From Chitinophagaceae bacterium (GTDB lineage Bacteria > Bacteroidota > Bacteroidia > Chitinophagales > Chitinophagaceae): a stretch of DNA of 64,000 nucleotides. The number at the start of each line of letters is the position of its first letter. Position 1 is the first letter of the stretch. Below the pieces are notes generated by a model. The model did not search any database, had not been told where the DNA came from, and saw nothing but the letters and a program-made list of their open reading frames with translations. Below are positions 56,282-64,000 of this stretch, piece after piece. The stretch is from NCBI GenBank assembly GCA_947446645.1, contig CANFHA010000004.1, forward strand, positions 1 through 64,000, given 5' to 3'. The position numbers were made by a program, and so were the translations under genes.

Positions 56282-57637
56282 TTAATCCATTCGGTCCAGT
56301 CGCAACTTTATATCTTGTACCTTGTCCATTTTATTTTGCAGGGTGTATATGTCGCGCAGGGCCTGTAGCGCTGTTTTGAAGCTTTCTTTGTCCTCATTGG
56401 GTATTGTCTTGCCATCAGGCGCAAACAACGTCAGCGACTTCTCAAAATAAGGCATAGCTTTCGCTAAAAGGTCATTGCGTTTCGCCTTTAGGGCGTCATA
56501 CTTTTTCTGCTCCTCTTTCGACATTCCGCTCACCGCATTCATCTGCGTATTCACATCAGAGCCCAGGTTAAAATACAGTGAGCCAAAGTTATAGTTGTAA
56601 ACAGCGTTGTTAGGCGATACCTTCAGCGCATGCATATATGCTTGTTCCGACTTAGCCACAAGGTCTGCTTCATTAGCTGGTCTTGGCCCCTGCTTAGGCA
56701 TAGCCATTGCGAGGTAGGCCGTCGCCAGGTTAAACTGTATGTCGGCATCATTAGGGTCAGCTGCGGCACTTTCTTCCAGCTTCTTTACAATCTCATCCTG
56801 CTTGCCCAGTTTTATGTAGTAATTAAGCTCATCATTCCGTAGCATCACATCTTCCGGAAAGGCCGCCCTGCCCTCTTGCAGTGCGGCAAATTCTTCCTTC
56901 TGGTTCGCCGTTTTGTTATATGCTGATGTAAGAAATTTGTACACCATTGGGCCCTTGGTTATTGGGCTGTTCTTGGCAGCCACCAGCATGGGGATGGCCA
57001 TATTATAATCGGCCAATGCGTAATAGCTGTTAGCTAGGGTTAGCGTAGCACTTGCCGCCACTGTGTCCAGCTGCTTTGCCGCAGCAGACTCAGCAAATCG
57101 TTTGCCATCACCCAGATTATATATTTTCAGTACATTGTTCAGGCATTCTGTTGCTTCTTTATATTTCCGCTCGTTAAATGCGCGTGCACCATCATTGTAA
57201 TAATAGAAAGCACAGTTTAGTAATGATATATCAACAGATGGCTTCTCGTACTTTGGCTTTGCATTAACCAGTTCAAAGAGCGACTGCGCAGCCTCACGAT
57301 ACGGATTCAGGTCCTTATACTTTGCCATCGTCTGCAGCGACATATATATCTGGGCTTTCACAAACAGCGTTTTGGGCTTACTGTTCACTTCCGGGCTCTC
57401 CATTGCCCGGTCTATGTCCTGCTTTGCTTCGTCCAGGTTTCCTGAGTTTAGCGCATCATTTGCCGCAACAACATACTTATCAGGAGATACAGCCAGTAGA
57501 TTGTCATTGCTGTTCTCAATGGCTACCTTTTTCTTTACATGGTGCAGCGAGTCTACCTTCGTATTCTGGCTGTCCTGCGCAATACAGCAGGTTATGGAAG
57601 CCACATTAAGTGTGATTAACCAACAGATCTTTTTCAT
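56282..57637 (-). CDS. secreted TPR-repeat protein, tandem copy 3
   Basis: A 451-residue protein with a signal peptide (MKKICWLITLNVASITCCIA) and a longer N-terminal extension than its neighbours (QNTKVDSLHHVKKKVA). The rest is TPR-like: ALNSGNLDEAKQDIDRAME, KTLFVKAQIYMSLQTMAKYK, and a distal LNYYIKLGKQDEIVKKLEES and YNYNFGSLYFNLGSDVNTQM. The same blocks appear in the two genes upstream, so the three are duplicates. It is probably periplasmic or surface-exposed and a protein-binding scaffold. It is the third gene after gyrA, 41 bases after copy 2. Confidence 0.88.
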   Translation of the reverse strand: MKKICWLITLNVASITCCIAQDSQNTKVDSLHHVKKKVAIENSNDNLLAVSPDKYVVAANDALNSGNLDEAKQDIDRAMESPEVNSKPKTLFVKAQIYMSLQTMAKYKDLNPYREAAQSLFELVNAKPKYEKPSVDISLLNCAFYYYNDGARAFNERKYKEATECLNNVLKIYNLGDGKRFAESAAAKQLDTVAASATLTLANSYYALADYNMAIPMLVAAKNSPITKGPMVYKFLTSAYNKTANQKEEFAALQEGRAAFPEDVMLRNDELNYYIKLGKQDEIVKKLEESAAADPNDADIQFNLATAYLAMAMPKQGPRPANEADLVAKSEQAYMHALKVSPNNAVYNYNFGSLYFNLGSDVNTQMNAVSGMSKEEQKKYDALKAKRNDLLAKAMPYFEKSLTLFAPDGKTIPNEDKESFKTALQALRDIYTLQNKMDKVQDIKLRLDRMD

Positions 57638-57678
57638 ACTGCCTTATTTATAAGATGAACTGTTTTAGCGACAGAAAG

Positions 57679-58980
57679 CTATTTCATGGCATCATACTTT
57701 TTCTTCATCTCAGCAGCCTTCTCAGGTTTGTTTTGGTCGGTATAAACTTTTACAAGTGCAGATAGCGTTCCCTTATAGTTTACATGATCATCACCCCTCA
57801 GGTTAGCCTCGCTTCCGGAGAAAACAGTATAGGCTTTCTCCATGTATGGTACCGATTTTGAGAACAGTGCATCGCGCTTCACTTTCAGCTCATCATACTT
57901 ACGCTGGTCAGGCGTAGCTGCAGCAGCTATTGTGTTCATTTGCTCATTAATGTCTATACCCTGGTTAAAGTACAGGGCACCAAAGTTGTAATTCGATGAT
58001 CCGCTTTCTGGGGAAAGTTTCAGTGCATTTTTAAAAGCATCTTCAGATTTGGCAAGCAGTTCAGCCGCGTTCGCTGGTCTTTTCCCGTCTTTGCCGCTGG
58101 CCATTTGTAGATAAGCAAATGCAAGATTGCTCAGTATTTCAGAGTTATTGGGCTCCTTCACCGCTGCTGATTCCAGCTTCCTTACCAGGTCGTCATACTT
58201 GCCTGCCTGCAGATAGTAGTTCAGTTCCTGGTTCCTGATGATAAGATCTTCAGGATACGCTGCTCTTGCCTCCTCTATCACGCTATATACATCGCGTGTG
58301 TTCTTTTGGTGGTTGTAGGCGTCTACAAGGCACTCATACACCGCAGTCGATTTCGTGATAGGATTGTTCTTAGCTGTAATAAGCAATGGTATAGCCTCTT
58401 CGTATTTCAGTAAAGTATAAGCACTATTAGCCATGCTCAGCGTTGCATTCGCATAAACTGTGTCAAATTGCTTTGCCATGGTCAGCTTCTCAAATTTCTT
58501 CTCACCGCCATTAATGTCATGTACCCTTATGACATTCTTCATGATTTCTATCGACTCACTGAATTTGTGATCGTTATACGCCTTCACCCCATCATTAAAA
58601 AAGCAAAAACCGGTGAAGAAAAGCAACTGGTCCACGGTAGCCTTTTCGTAGTCTGGCTTCATTTCCACTAGCTTGAACAATGCTTTTGCAGCCTCCTGGT
58701 AAAGCCCGGCACTCTTGCTCTGCTGGTAAAGGGATACATATATTTCAGCCTTTACAAACAGCGCCTTTGCTTTGTCCTTTGTGTCAGGGCCAAATGCCTT
58801 ATCTATTTGCGTTTTAGCCTCATCCAGGTTATTCGCCTTAAGCGCTGTAAGCGCAGCAATAATAAATTTATCATCACCACTAGTAGCGGCTGGCTTGGCA
58901 GTCTTTACCTGGGCAAACGATTGCACGCTAAATGCAGTACCAATTACTAACAAAAAAAATACCCTAAACTTATTCATCAT
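57679..58980 (-). CDS. secreted TPR-repeat protein, tandem copy 2
   Basis: A 433-residue paralogue of its two neighbours. The signal peptide (cut near VQSFAQ) is followed by TPR units with FIIAALTALKANNLDEAKTQ, KALFVKAEIYVSLYQQSKSA, LNYYLQAGKYDDLVRKLES and NYNFGALYFNQGIDINEQM. An NPITKS block precedes the helical YECLVDAYNHQ and matches NPITKG and NPITKA in the other copies. It is probably a scaffold for periplasmic or outer-membrane complexes. It starts 9 bases after copy 1. Confidence 0.88.
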   Translation of the reverse strand: MMNKFRVFFLLVIGTAFSVQSFAQVKTAKPAATSGDDKFIIAALTALKANNLDEAKTQIDKAFGPDTKDKAKALFVKAEIYVSLYQQSKSAGLYQEAAKALFKLVEMKPDYEKATVDQLLFFTGFCFFNDGVKAYNDHKFSESIEIMKNVIRVHDINGGEKKFEKLTMAKQFDTVYANATLSMANSAYTLLKYEEAIPLLITAKNNPITKSTAVYECLVDAYNHQKNTRDVYSVIEEARAAYPEDLIIRNQELNYYLQAGKYDDLVRKLESAAVKEPNNSEILSNLAFAYLQMASGKDGKRPANAAELLAKSEDAFKNALKLSPESGSSNYNFGALYFNQGIDINEQMNTIAAAATPDQRKYDELKVKRDALFSKSVPYMEKAYTVFSGSEANLRGDDHVNYKGTLSALVKVYTDQNKPEKAAEMKKKYDAMK

Positions 58981-58989
58981 CTCAAAAAA

Positions 58990-60258
58990 TTATTTACCAC
59001 CCATTTTCTTTTTGATCTCGTTCAACTTATCCGTCTTATTCTGGATGGTGTATATCTGTGACAACACCTTCAGCGATCCTGTATAAGAGTTCTTCTCACT
59101 TCCCTTCAGCGTTGCAGCCTTAGGGTCCAGCAAAGTATAAGCTTTTTCTACGTATGGCAATGCCTTGTCAAAAAGGGCATCACGTTTTGCTTTAAGCACA
59201 TCATATTTTTGCATTTCTGCCTTAGATGTACCCAGGGCATTCATCTGGTCATTTATTTCCTTAGCATCATTATTCAGCATCGCGCCGTAGTTATAATTAA
59301 GGTCTGCATTTTCCGGAGCCAGTTTCAAAGCGCCCAGGTACGCGGCATCAGCTTTTTTCATTAGTTCTGCGGCGTTTGCTGGCTTATCTCCTGTCTTCGG
59401 GTTAGCCATGCCAGTGTACACTATAGCCAGGCTAAACATCAGCTCAGAGTTGGTTGGGTCTTTTGCTGCTTCAACCTCCAGTTTCTTCATCAGGTCGTCT
59501 TGCTTTCCCGTCATCATGTAGTAGTTAAGCTCGTCGTTCCTCAGGTTCTGATCAGCAGGATATGCTGCGCGTGCTTCCTGTATCACGGCAAGAGCTTTGT
59601 CCATTTCCTTTGTCTTTTCATAGGCATCGATCAGGTCTTCATACAGGTAGTTTGCCTTCGTTATCGGGTTATCTTTTGCTGCAACCAGCTGTGGTATCGC
59701 ATCCGCATAGTTCTTTGCATAGTAGTTGCAAAGGGAAATATACATGCTCGATCTCGCAACGGTTGTATCTATCTTCTTAACCATCGGAAATTTTTCAAAC
59801 CTCTTGCCACCGTTCAGATCATGTATTTTCAATACGTTCTTAAACATATCCATCGCCTCTGTATAGTTCTTCGGGTCGGTCTTTCCCTCACCAAACTTTT
59901 TCACACCGTCATTAAAATACAGGCTCCCTGCTCCAGCTAGCATCAGGTCTACCATTTCTTTTTCATATTCCGGTTTGATCTCTGCAAGCTTCATAAGCGC
60001 CTGTGCACCCTCCCGATAGGGGGACGCACTTTTATATTTATCTACCCCCATCATAGCGATATACACTTCTCCTTTTACAAAGAGTGCCTTAGGCTTTTCC
60101 TGCATTTCAGCATTGGACATTGCTTTATCTATGTTCTCCTTTGCTTCGTCTATGTTGTTGGCATTTATCGCCATGCTGGCTCCGGTTACATATTTTTCCT
60201 GCGCAATACCTGTTAATGTCATACCTAGAACGGCGGTGGTCAGAAGTACTCTTTTCAT
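58990..60258 (-). CDS. secreted TPR-repeat protein, tandem copy 1
   Basis: A 422-residue protein with a signal peptide (MKRVLLTTAVLGMTLTGIAQ). The first TPR block is SMAINANNIDEAKENIDKAM, then KALFVKGEVYIAMMGVDKY and LNYYMMTGKQDDLMKKLEVE, with a C-terminal helical region (YTLLDPKAATLKGSEKN) shared with the others. It lies closest to gyrA (48 bases after its stop), so it may be read through from it. The three copies have drifted enough to suggest an old duplication kept by selection. The function is unknown. Confidence 0.88.
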   Translation of the reverse strand: MKRVLLTTAVLGMTLTGIAQEKYVTGASMAINANNIDEAKENIDKAMSNAEMQEKPKALFVKGEVYIAMMGVDKYKSASPYREGAQALMKLAEIKPEYEKEMVDLMLAGAGSLYFNDGVKKFGEGKTDPKNYTEAMDMFKNVLKIHDLNGGKRFEKFPMVKKIDTTVARSSMYISLCNYYAKNYADAIPQLVAAKDNPITKANYLYEDLIDAYEKTKEMDKALAVIQEARAAYPADQNLRNDELNYYMMTGKQDDLMKKLEVEAAKDPTNSELMFSLAIVYTGMANPKTGDKPANAAELMKKADAAYLGALKLAPENADLNYNYGAMLNNDAKEINDQMNALGTSKAEMQKYDVLKAKRDALFDKALPYVEKAYTLLDPKAATLKGSEKNSYTGSLKVLSQIYTIQNKTDKLNEIKKKMGGK

Positions 60259-60306
60259 TATTTTAAATTAAAGTTTCAAAATCATTTTTCCTGGTTCAAT
60301 ACGCAA

Positions 60307-62982
60307 CTATTCAGCCGCAGGTGGCTCTGATGCTTCAGCATCACCTGCTGGCGCTTCATTTTCTCCGGCAGCATCACTGGCTTCACCTTCTTCTGTGTCG
60401 TCTTCCTGGTCAGCAATTCGGGCTATAGCGGCTATCTTGTCGCCTTCATCTATGTTTATCAGTTTCACACCCTGCGTAGCCCTGCCCGCCTCGCGTATCG
60501 CCGATACTTTCATGCGGATGGTAACACCAGATTCGCAGGTTATCATCAGGTCATCACTCTCTTCTACACCCACCAGCCCTATCAAGCCACCGGTTTTCTC
60601 CGTTACATTTATTGTTTTCACGCCCTTGCCACCCCGGTTGGTTATACGGTAGGCAAGCAGGTATTTTTCATCCCCTATCTGCACCAGGTTATGCGGTTCT
60701 ACTTCACCTTCTATATCCACAGCACCTTCCGTCTTCTCTATTTTCTCAAGGAAAGGAGTTCGTTTGCCAAGGCCTTTTTCTGATACCACAAGCACCTGCT
60801 TAGTCACATCCGCTTTTGCCACACATAGCATGCCTATCACTTCGTCATTATTGTCATCCAGTTCTATGCCAAACACGCCTATTGCACCACGACCGGTAGC
60901 ACGCACTTTCTCCTGAGGGAAACAAATTGCACGGCCAGACTTAACTGCCATCATTATGTAGTAATCCTCCTTAGTGAGTGATACATCAAGCAGCTGGTCT
61001 CCTTCCTCTATGGTGATCGCAATGATACCATTCGCACGCGGACGGCTGAAGTCGGCAAGATTGGTCTTTTTAATGATACCCTTCTTAGTACACAATACTA
61101 CATAGTGCGACTTGATAAACTCTTCGTCCTGTAGCTTTGGCACATCTATCACCGTGCGGATCTTGTCATCCGGCGGTATCTGTATCATATTCTGTATTGC
61201 CCTTCCCTTGCCATTCTTATCTGCTTCCGGTATCTCATACACCTTCAGCCAGAAGCACCTGCCTTTTTCGGTAAAGAACATTAGTGTATGGTGAGTAGAT
61301 GCTACAAACAAATGCTCTATAAAGTCAGCGTCTCTTGTTCGGCCGGCCATAGCACCACGGCCACCGCGGCGCTGTGCACGATACTCGGCTGTTGAGGTAC
61401 GCTTTATGTAGCCAAGGTGAGAAACCGTGATAACCACATCTTCCTTCTCTATCAGGTCTTCGATGCTCATTTCATCGGCCATATAGTGTATCTCGCTCTT
61501 CCGCTCGTCACCAAATTTCTTCTGTACTTCCAGCAACTCATCCTTTATTATCTGGTAGCGCAGGCTCTGGTTACCCAGTATTTCTTCAAGATGAGCTATC
61601 AACTTCATCAGCTCAGCATGCTCTTCGCGTATCTTATCGCGCTCCATGCCGGTAAGGCGCTGAAGGCGTAGTTCCAATACTGCTTTCGCCTGTATCTCGG
61701 TCATCTGGAACGATGAAATAAGCCCGTCTTTAGCTATCTCCGGGTTAGCAGAGTTACGTATCAGCTTTATTACTTCGTCCAGGTGATCCAGTGCTATCAG
61801 GTAGCCTTCCAGTATATGTGCACGCTTCTTAGCCTCCCTTAATTCAAACTGTGTACGGCGCACCACAACCTCATGGCGGAACGTGATAAACTCAGAGATG
61901 AGGTCTTTCAGATTCAGTGTACGCGGCCTGCCGTTTACCAGCGCCACATTGTTGATGCCATAAGACGTTTGCAGCTCACTGTATTTATACAGCTGGTTGA
62001 TTACTACCTGCGCTACAGCATCTTTACGAAGCTCAACTACAACGCGTGTACCTTCCTTATTCGATTCATTACCTACATGGGTAATGCCTTCTATTATTTT
62101 ATTATTTACCAAGTAGCCTATCTTTTCTGCCAGTGCATCGCGGCTTACCTGGTAAGGCACTTCGGTAATGATGATCTGTTCTTTACCACTCTTCATGGTT
62201 TCCACAGTCACCCTTCCGCGCAATACTACCCTGCCCCTGCCCGTGTGGAAACCTTGCTTTATACCCTCAATGCCGAATATGATACCGCCCGTAGGAAAAT
62301 CAGGTGCCTTCACATACTTCATCAGTTCATCTATAGTGATCTCATTATTGTCAATATAAGCCAGACAACCATCTATCACTTCAGTTAAGTTGTGCGGCAT
62401 CATATTGGTTGCCATACCCACAGCTATGCCGGAAGATCCGTTAAGCAGCAGGTTAGGCAGGCGTGTAGGCAATACCGTGGGCTCTTCCAGCGTATCGTCA
62501 AAGTTCAGGGAAAAGTCTACTGTTTCCTTTTCAATATCCTCCATCATCGCCTCGCCCAGCTTCAGCATACGCGCTTCCGTATACCTCATCGCCGCCGGGT
62601 TATCGCCGTCCTGCGAACCAAAGTTACCCTGTCCATCCACCATCATATAACGCATGCTCCAGGGCTGCGCCATACGTACCATTGCATCATATACCGATAC
62701 ATCTCCATGGGGGTGATACTTACCAAGTACTTCACCCACTATACGTGCACATTTCTTATGGGGTTTATTGAACGTATTACCCAGCTCATGCATGGCAAAA
62801 AGCACACGACGGTGAACAGGTTTCAATCCGTCACGCACATCAGGTAATGCACGGCCTACTATCACCGACATGGAATAGTCGATATAGGCCGTTTTCATCT
62901 GCTCCTCTATGTTTATCTGAATTATTTTATTGGTCTCTTCAGGGTTTTCCTGCGGCAGAAGTTCGTCGTTATTTTGGTCCAT
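60307..62982 (-). CDS. gyrA: DNA gyrase subunit A
   Basis: The breakage-reunion subunit that introduces negative supercoils with GyrB. It has 891 residues, with catalytic Tyr135 in [10 protein letters not shown]. The quinolone region reads [10 protein letters not shown] (90-99), with Val95 where E. coli has Ser83, while Asp99 corresponds to Asp87. The C-terminal DNA-wrapping domain shows repeated blades, with a GyrA-box-like [11 protein letters not shown] (gyrA rather than parC). The tail (about 860-891) is acidic and Ala-rich ([20 protein letters not shown]). A TATATTTG box lies 23 bases upstream. It is followed by three TPR genes. Confidence 0.97.
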   Translation of the reverse strand: MDQNNDELLPQENPEETNKIIQINIEEQMKTAYIDYSMSVIVGRALPDVRDGLKPVHRRVLFAMHELGNTFNKPHKKCARIVGEVLGKYHPHGDVSVYDAMVRMAQPWSMRYMMVDGQGNFGSQDGDNPAAMRYTEARMLKLGEAMMEDIEKETVDFSLNFDDTLEEPTVLPTRLPNLLLNGSSGIAVGMATNMMPHNLTEVIDGCLAYIDNNEITIDELMKYVKAPDFPTGGIIFGIEGIKQGFHTGRGRVVLRGRVTVETMKSGKEQIIITEVPYQVSRDALAEKIGYLVNNKIIEGITHVGNESNKEGTRVVVELRKDAVAQVVINQLYKYSELQTSYGINNVALVNGRPRTLNLKDLISEFITFRHEVVVRRTQFELREAKKRAHILEGYLIALDHLDEVIKLIRNSANPEIAKDGLISSFQMTEIQAKAVLELRLQRLTGMERDKIREEHAELMKLIAHLEEILGNQSLRYQIIKDELLEVQKKFGDERKSEIHYMADEMSIEDLIEKEDVVITVSHLGYIKRTSTAEYRAQRRGGRGAMAGRTRDADFIEHLFVASTHHTLMFFTEKGRCFWLKVYEIPEADKNGKGRAIQNMIQIPPDDKIRTVIDVPKLQDEEFIKSHYVVLCTKKGIIKKTNLADFSRPRANGIIAITIEEGDQLLDVSLTKEDYYIMMAVKSGRAICFPQEKVRATGRGAIGVFGIELDDNNDEVIGMLCVAKADVTKQVLVVSEKGLGKRTPFLEKIEKTEGAVDIEGEVEPHNLVQIGDEKYLLAYRITNRGGKGVKTINVTEKTGGLIGLVGVEESDDLMITCESGVTIRMKVSAIREAGRATQGVKLINIDEGDKIAAIARIADQEDDTEEGEASDAAGENEAPAGDAEASEPPAAE

Positions 62983-63005
62983 AATTCACATTAAAATAAG
63001 TTGTG

Positions 63006-63013
63006 CAAATATA
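63006..63013 (-). promoter_or_regulatory. -7 promoter box of gyrA
   Basis: Minus-strand TATATTTG matches TAnnTTTG, 23 bases before the gyrA start. The rest of 62983-63319 holds no gene apart from a terminator. Confidence 0.6.
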
Positions 63014-63220
63014 ACGTTTTAGTGCCGCATTTAAGAAGAAAACACCACTATTTAATACGTTAAAATAAAGGGTGTTAATAACCCTGTGGACAACTATAAC
63101 AATAGGGAAAAAGGCAAGGATTTCATGAGCATAGACTCAGCCTATTTGCATTATCCACATGATATCAAAACAAACAAACGAATAAATATTAAAATGCATA
63201 CGTATGAGGTCGATGTAAAA

Positions 63221-63250
63221 TAAAAAGGCACAATACTTTCGCATTGTGCT
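63221..63250 (-). terminator. terminator of the sorting-domain gene
   Basis: On the minus strand GCACAAT and ATTGTGC form a 7-bp stem with an 8-base loop followed by CTTTTTATTTT, about 70 bases after the stop at 63320. Confidence 0.65.
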
Positions 63251-63319
63251 TTATAAATATGTTTTCCAAAAATGTAAATGTCTAAGCAAAAGGAGAGTAA
63301 AACGTAATGGATTAAGGTT

Positions 63320-64000
63320 CTACCTCACCAGCGTCAGATCTCCCTTCTCCTCTATGGTATTACCACCGCAATCATACTTAATGTAGTAGAAATATACGCC
63401 CAGATCCTGTTGTACACCACCAAAACTGCCGTCCCACGTAGGGTAGCTATTGGCGCTTTCAAATACAGTTTGGCCCCACCTGTTCACGATCCTGAATTCA
63501 TGGAAATTATGATACCCGCTCAGTATCGGCCGGTAAACGTCATTACGGCCATCCCCGTTAGGCGAGAATGCTGTTGGGAAAAGTACAGTGCAGCACGCAT
63601 CCGGGCTTATTTGCTGGCTCGCAGACGCAGTACATCCGAATGGATCAGAAACCGTCAGCGTTATCTCAGTTCTGCCTTTTTCCACCCTGCCCCATATATT
63701 CGCCTTGTTGTAATTATTACAGCAGTGTTCAGGCTCCCACAAATAAGAAAAATTAGCGTCCTGTTGGTGGGCACTGAACAGTATGCTGTCTTCAAGACAA
63801 AGCGCTCCTGTAGACTTCGGCTTCATATCAAAAGTTGCATCCGGCAATCCATGCACATCAAACGTATCACTGATAGGCTTAGATGGGCAATTTCCATTAG
63901 ACAAAGCTATCATTGTCACTATTTTGATACCGGGTGTAGGCCAAACGATAAGGAATGGGCCACCGTGGTTTGACGATGAATTGATCATTTCATAAGACCC
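63320..64000 (-). CDS. secreted protein with type IX (type B, CHU_C) sorting domain, 5' end beyond the window
   Basis: The C-terminal ~225 residues of a larger protein that is open to the right edge. The visible part has PKD- or Ig-like beta strands (CLEDSILFSAHQQDANFSYL, TLTVSDPFGCTA). It ends in the gliding-motility/CHU_C sorting domain FPTAFSPNGDGRNDVYRPIL, then FRIVNRWGQTVFES, WDGSFGG, and LGVYFYYIKYDCGG with a terminal LVR. This is the type B signal of the Bacteroidota type IX secretion system. The protein is exported and bound to the cell surface, probably as an adhesin or large surface protein. Only the tail is seen. Confidence 0.9.
   Translation of the reverse strand, partial: GSYEMINSSSNHGGPFLIVWPTPGIKIVTMIALSNGNCPSKPISDTFDVHGLPDATFDMKPKSTGALCLEDSILFSAHQQDANFSYLWEPEHCCNNYNKANIWGRVEKGRTEITLTVSDPFGCTASASQQISPDACCTVLFPTAFSPNGDGRNDVYRPILSGYHNFHEFRIVNRWGQTVFESANSYPTWDGSFGGVQQDLGVYFYYIKYDCGGNTIEEKGDLTLVR

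Overview
The window comes from a member of the Bacteroidota, probably of the Chitinophagaceae/Chitinophagales type (inference). The signs are -7 promoter boxes of the form TAnnTTTG, type IX secretion sorting tails (type A at 26.3 kb, type B at the right edge), a short primary sigma factor without region 1.1, many small lipoproteins with Cys-Lys-Lys after the lipobox, and a DUF2723 membrane glycosyltransferase-like protein. No species can be named from the sequence.

About 1-16.9 kb is an accessory island between two recombinases. A tyrosine recombinase (375) lies at the left, next to sequence that looks like a serine-tRNA 3' end. A large serine recombinase (15393) lies at the right, and its frame runs into a tRNA-Gln gene. 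Between them, two minus-strand operons look like conflict or defence loci. The first (7553 to 1513) encodes an AAA ATPase, a small three-repeat protein, a DEDDh exonuclease, a DUF262-DUF1524 (HNH) protein, a second DUF262 protein and a truncated WYL-type regulator. The second (13311 to 9001) encodes a coiled-coil J-domain protein, two WG-repeat proteins, a catalytically dead formylglycine-generating-enzyme-like protein and a small membrane protein. Three of its genes share one N-terminal helix. This is the best candidate for an undescribed system. A PIN-like putative nuclease (7850) sits between the operons, and an imperfect ~80-bp repeat (7697-7777 and 13470-13549) brackets that gene plus the second operon. 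Between 13.66 and 14.57 kb a gene-free stretch carries several unrelated sequence families, all arranged as 10- or 20-bp-period arrays.

From 16.9 kb the window looks like core chromosome. It starts with two tRNA-Gln genes, then PBP2 and RodA (cell elongation), an MBL hydrolase, peptide deformylase, and an ECF sigma/anti-sigma pair. A run of small lipoproteins and secreted proteins follows (23.7-30 kb), then a lytic transglycosylase and a penicillin-acylase-family enzyme. A short intergenic region at 34.0 kb looks like an unannotated structured RNA with its own promoter and terminator. Next comes a TetR-controlled EmrA/EmrB/TolC-type efflux operon with a clear promoter-operator, then a CDP-alcohol phosphatidyltransferase, the primary sigma factor, and glutaryl-CoA dehydrogenase.

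The right part (43-64 kb) holds a CocE/NonD hydrolase, an ABC-F ATPase, a DUF2723 protein and a fatty-acid desaturase. A tandem triplet of paralogous secreted TPR proteins follows gyrA, and the window ends in a gene for a secreted protein with a type IX sorting domain, cut by the right edge. Several intergenic stretches contain REP-like palindromes or heptamer arrays rather than genes.
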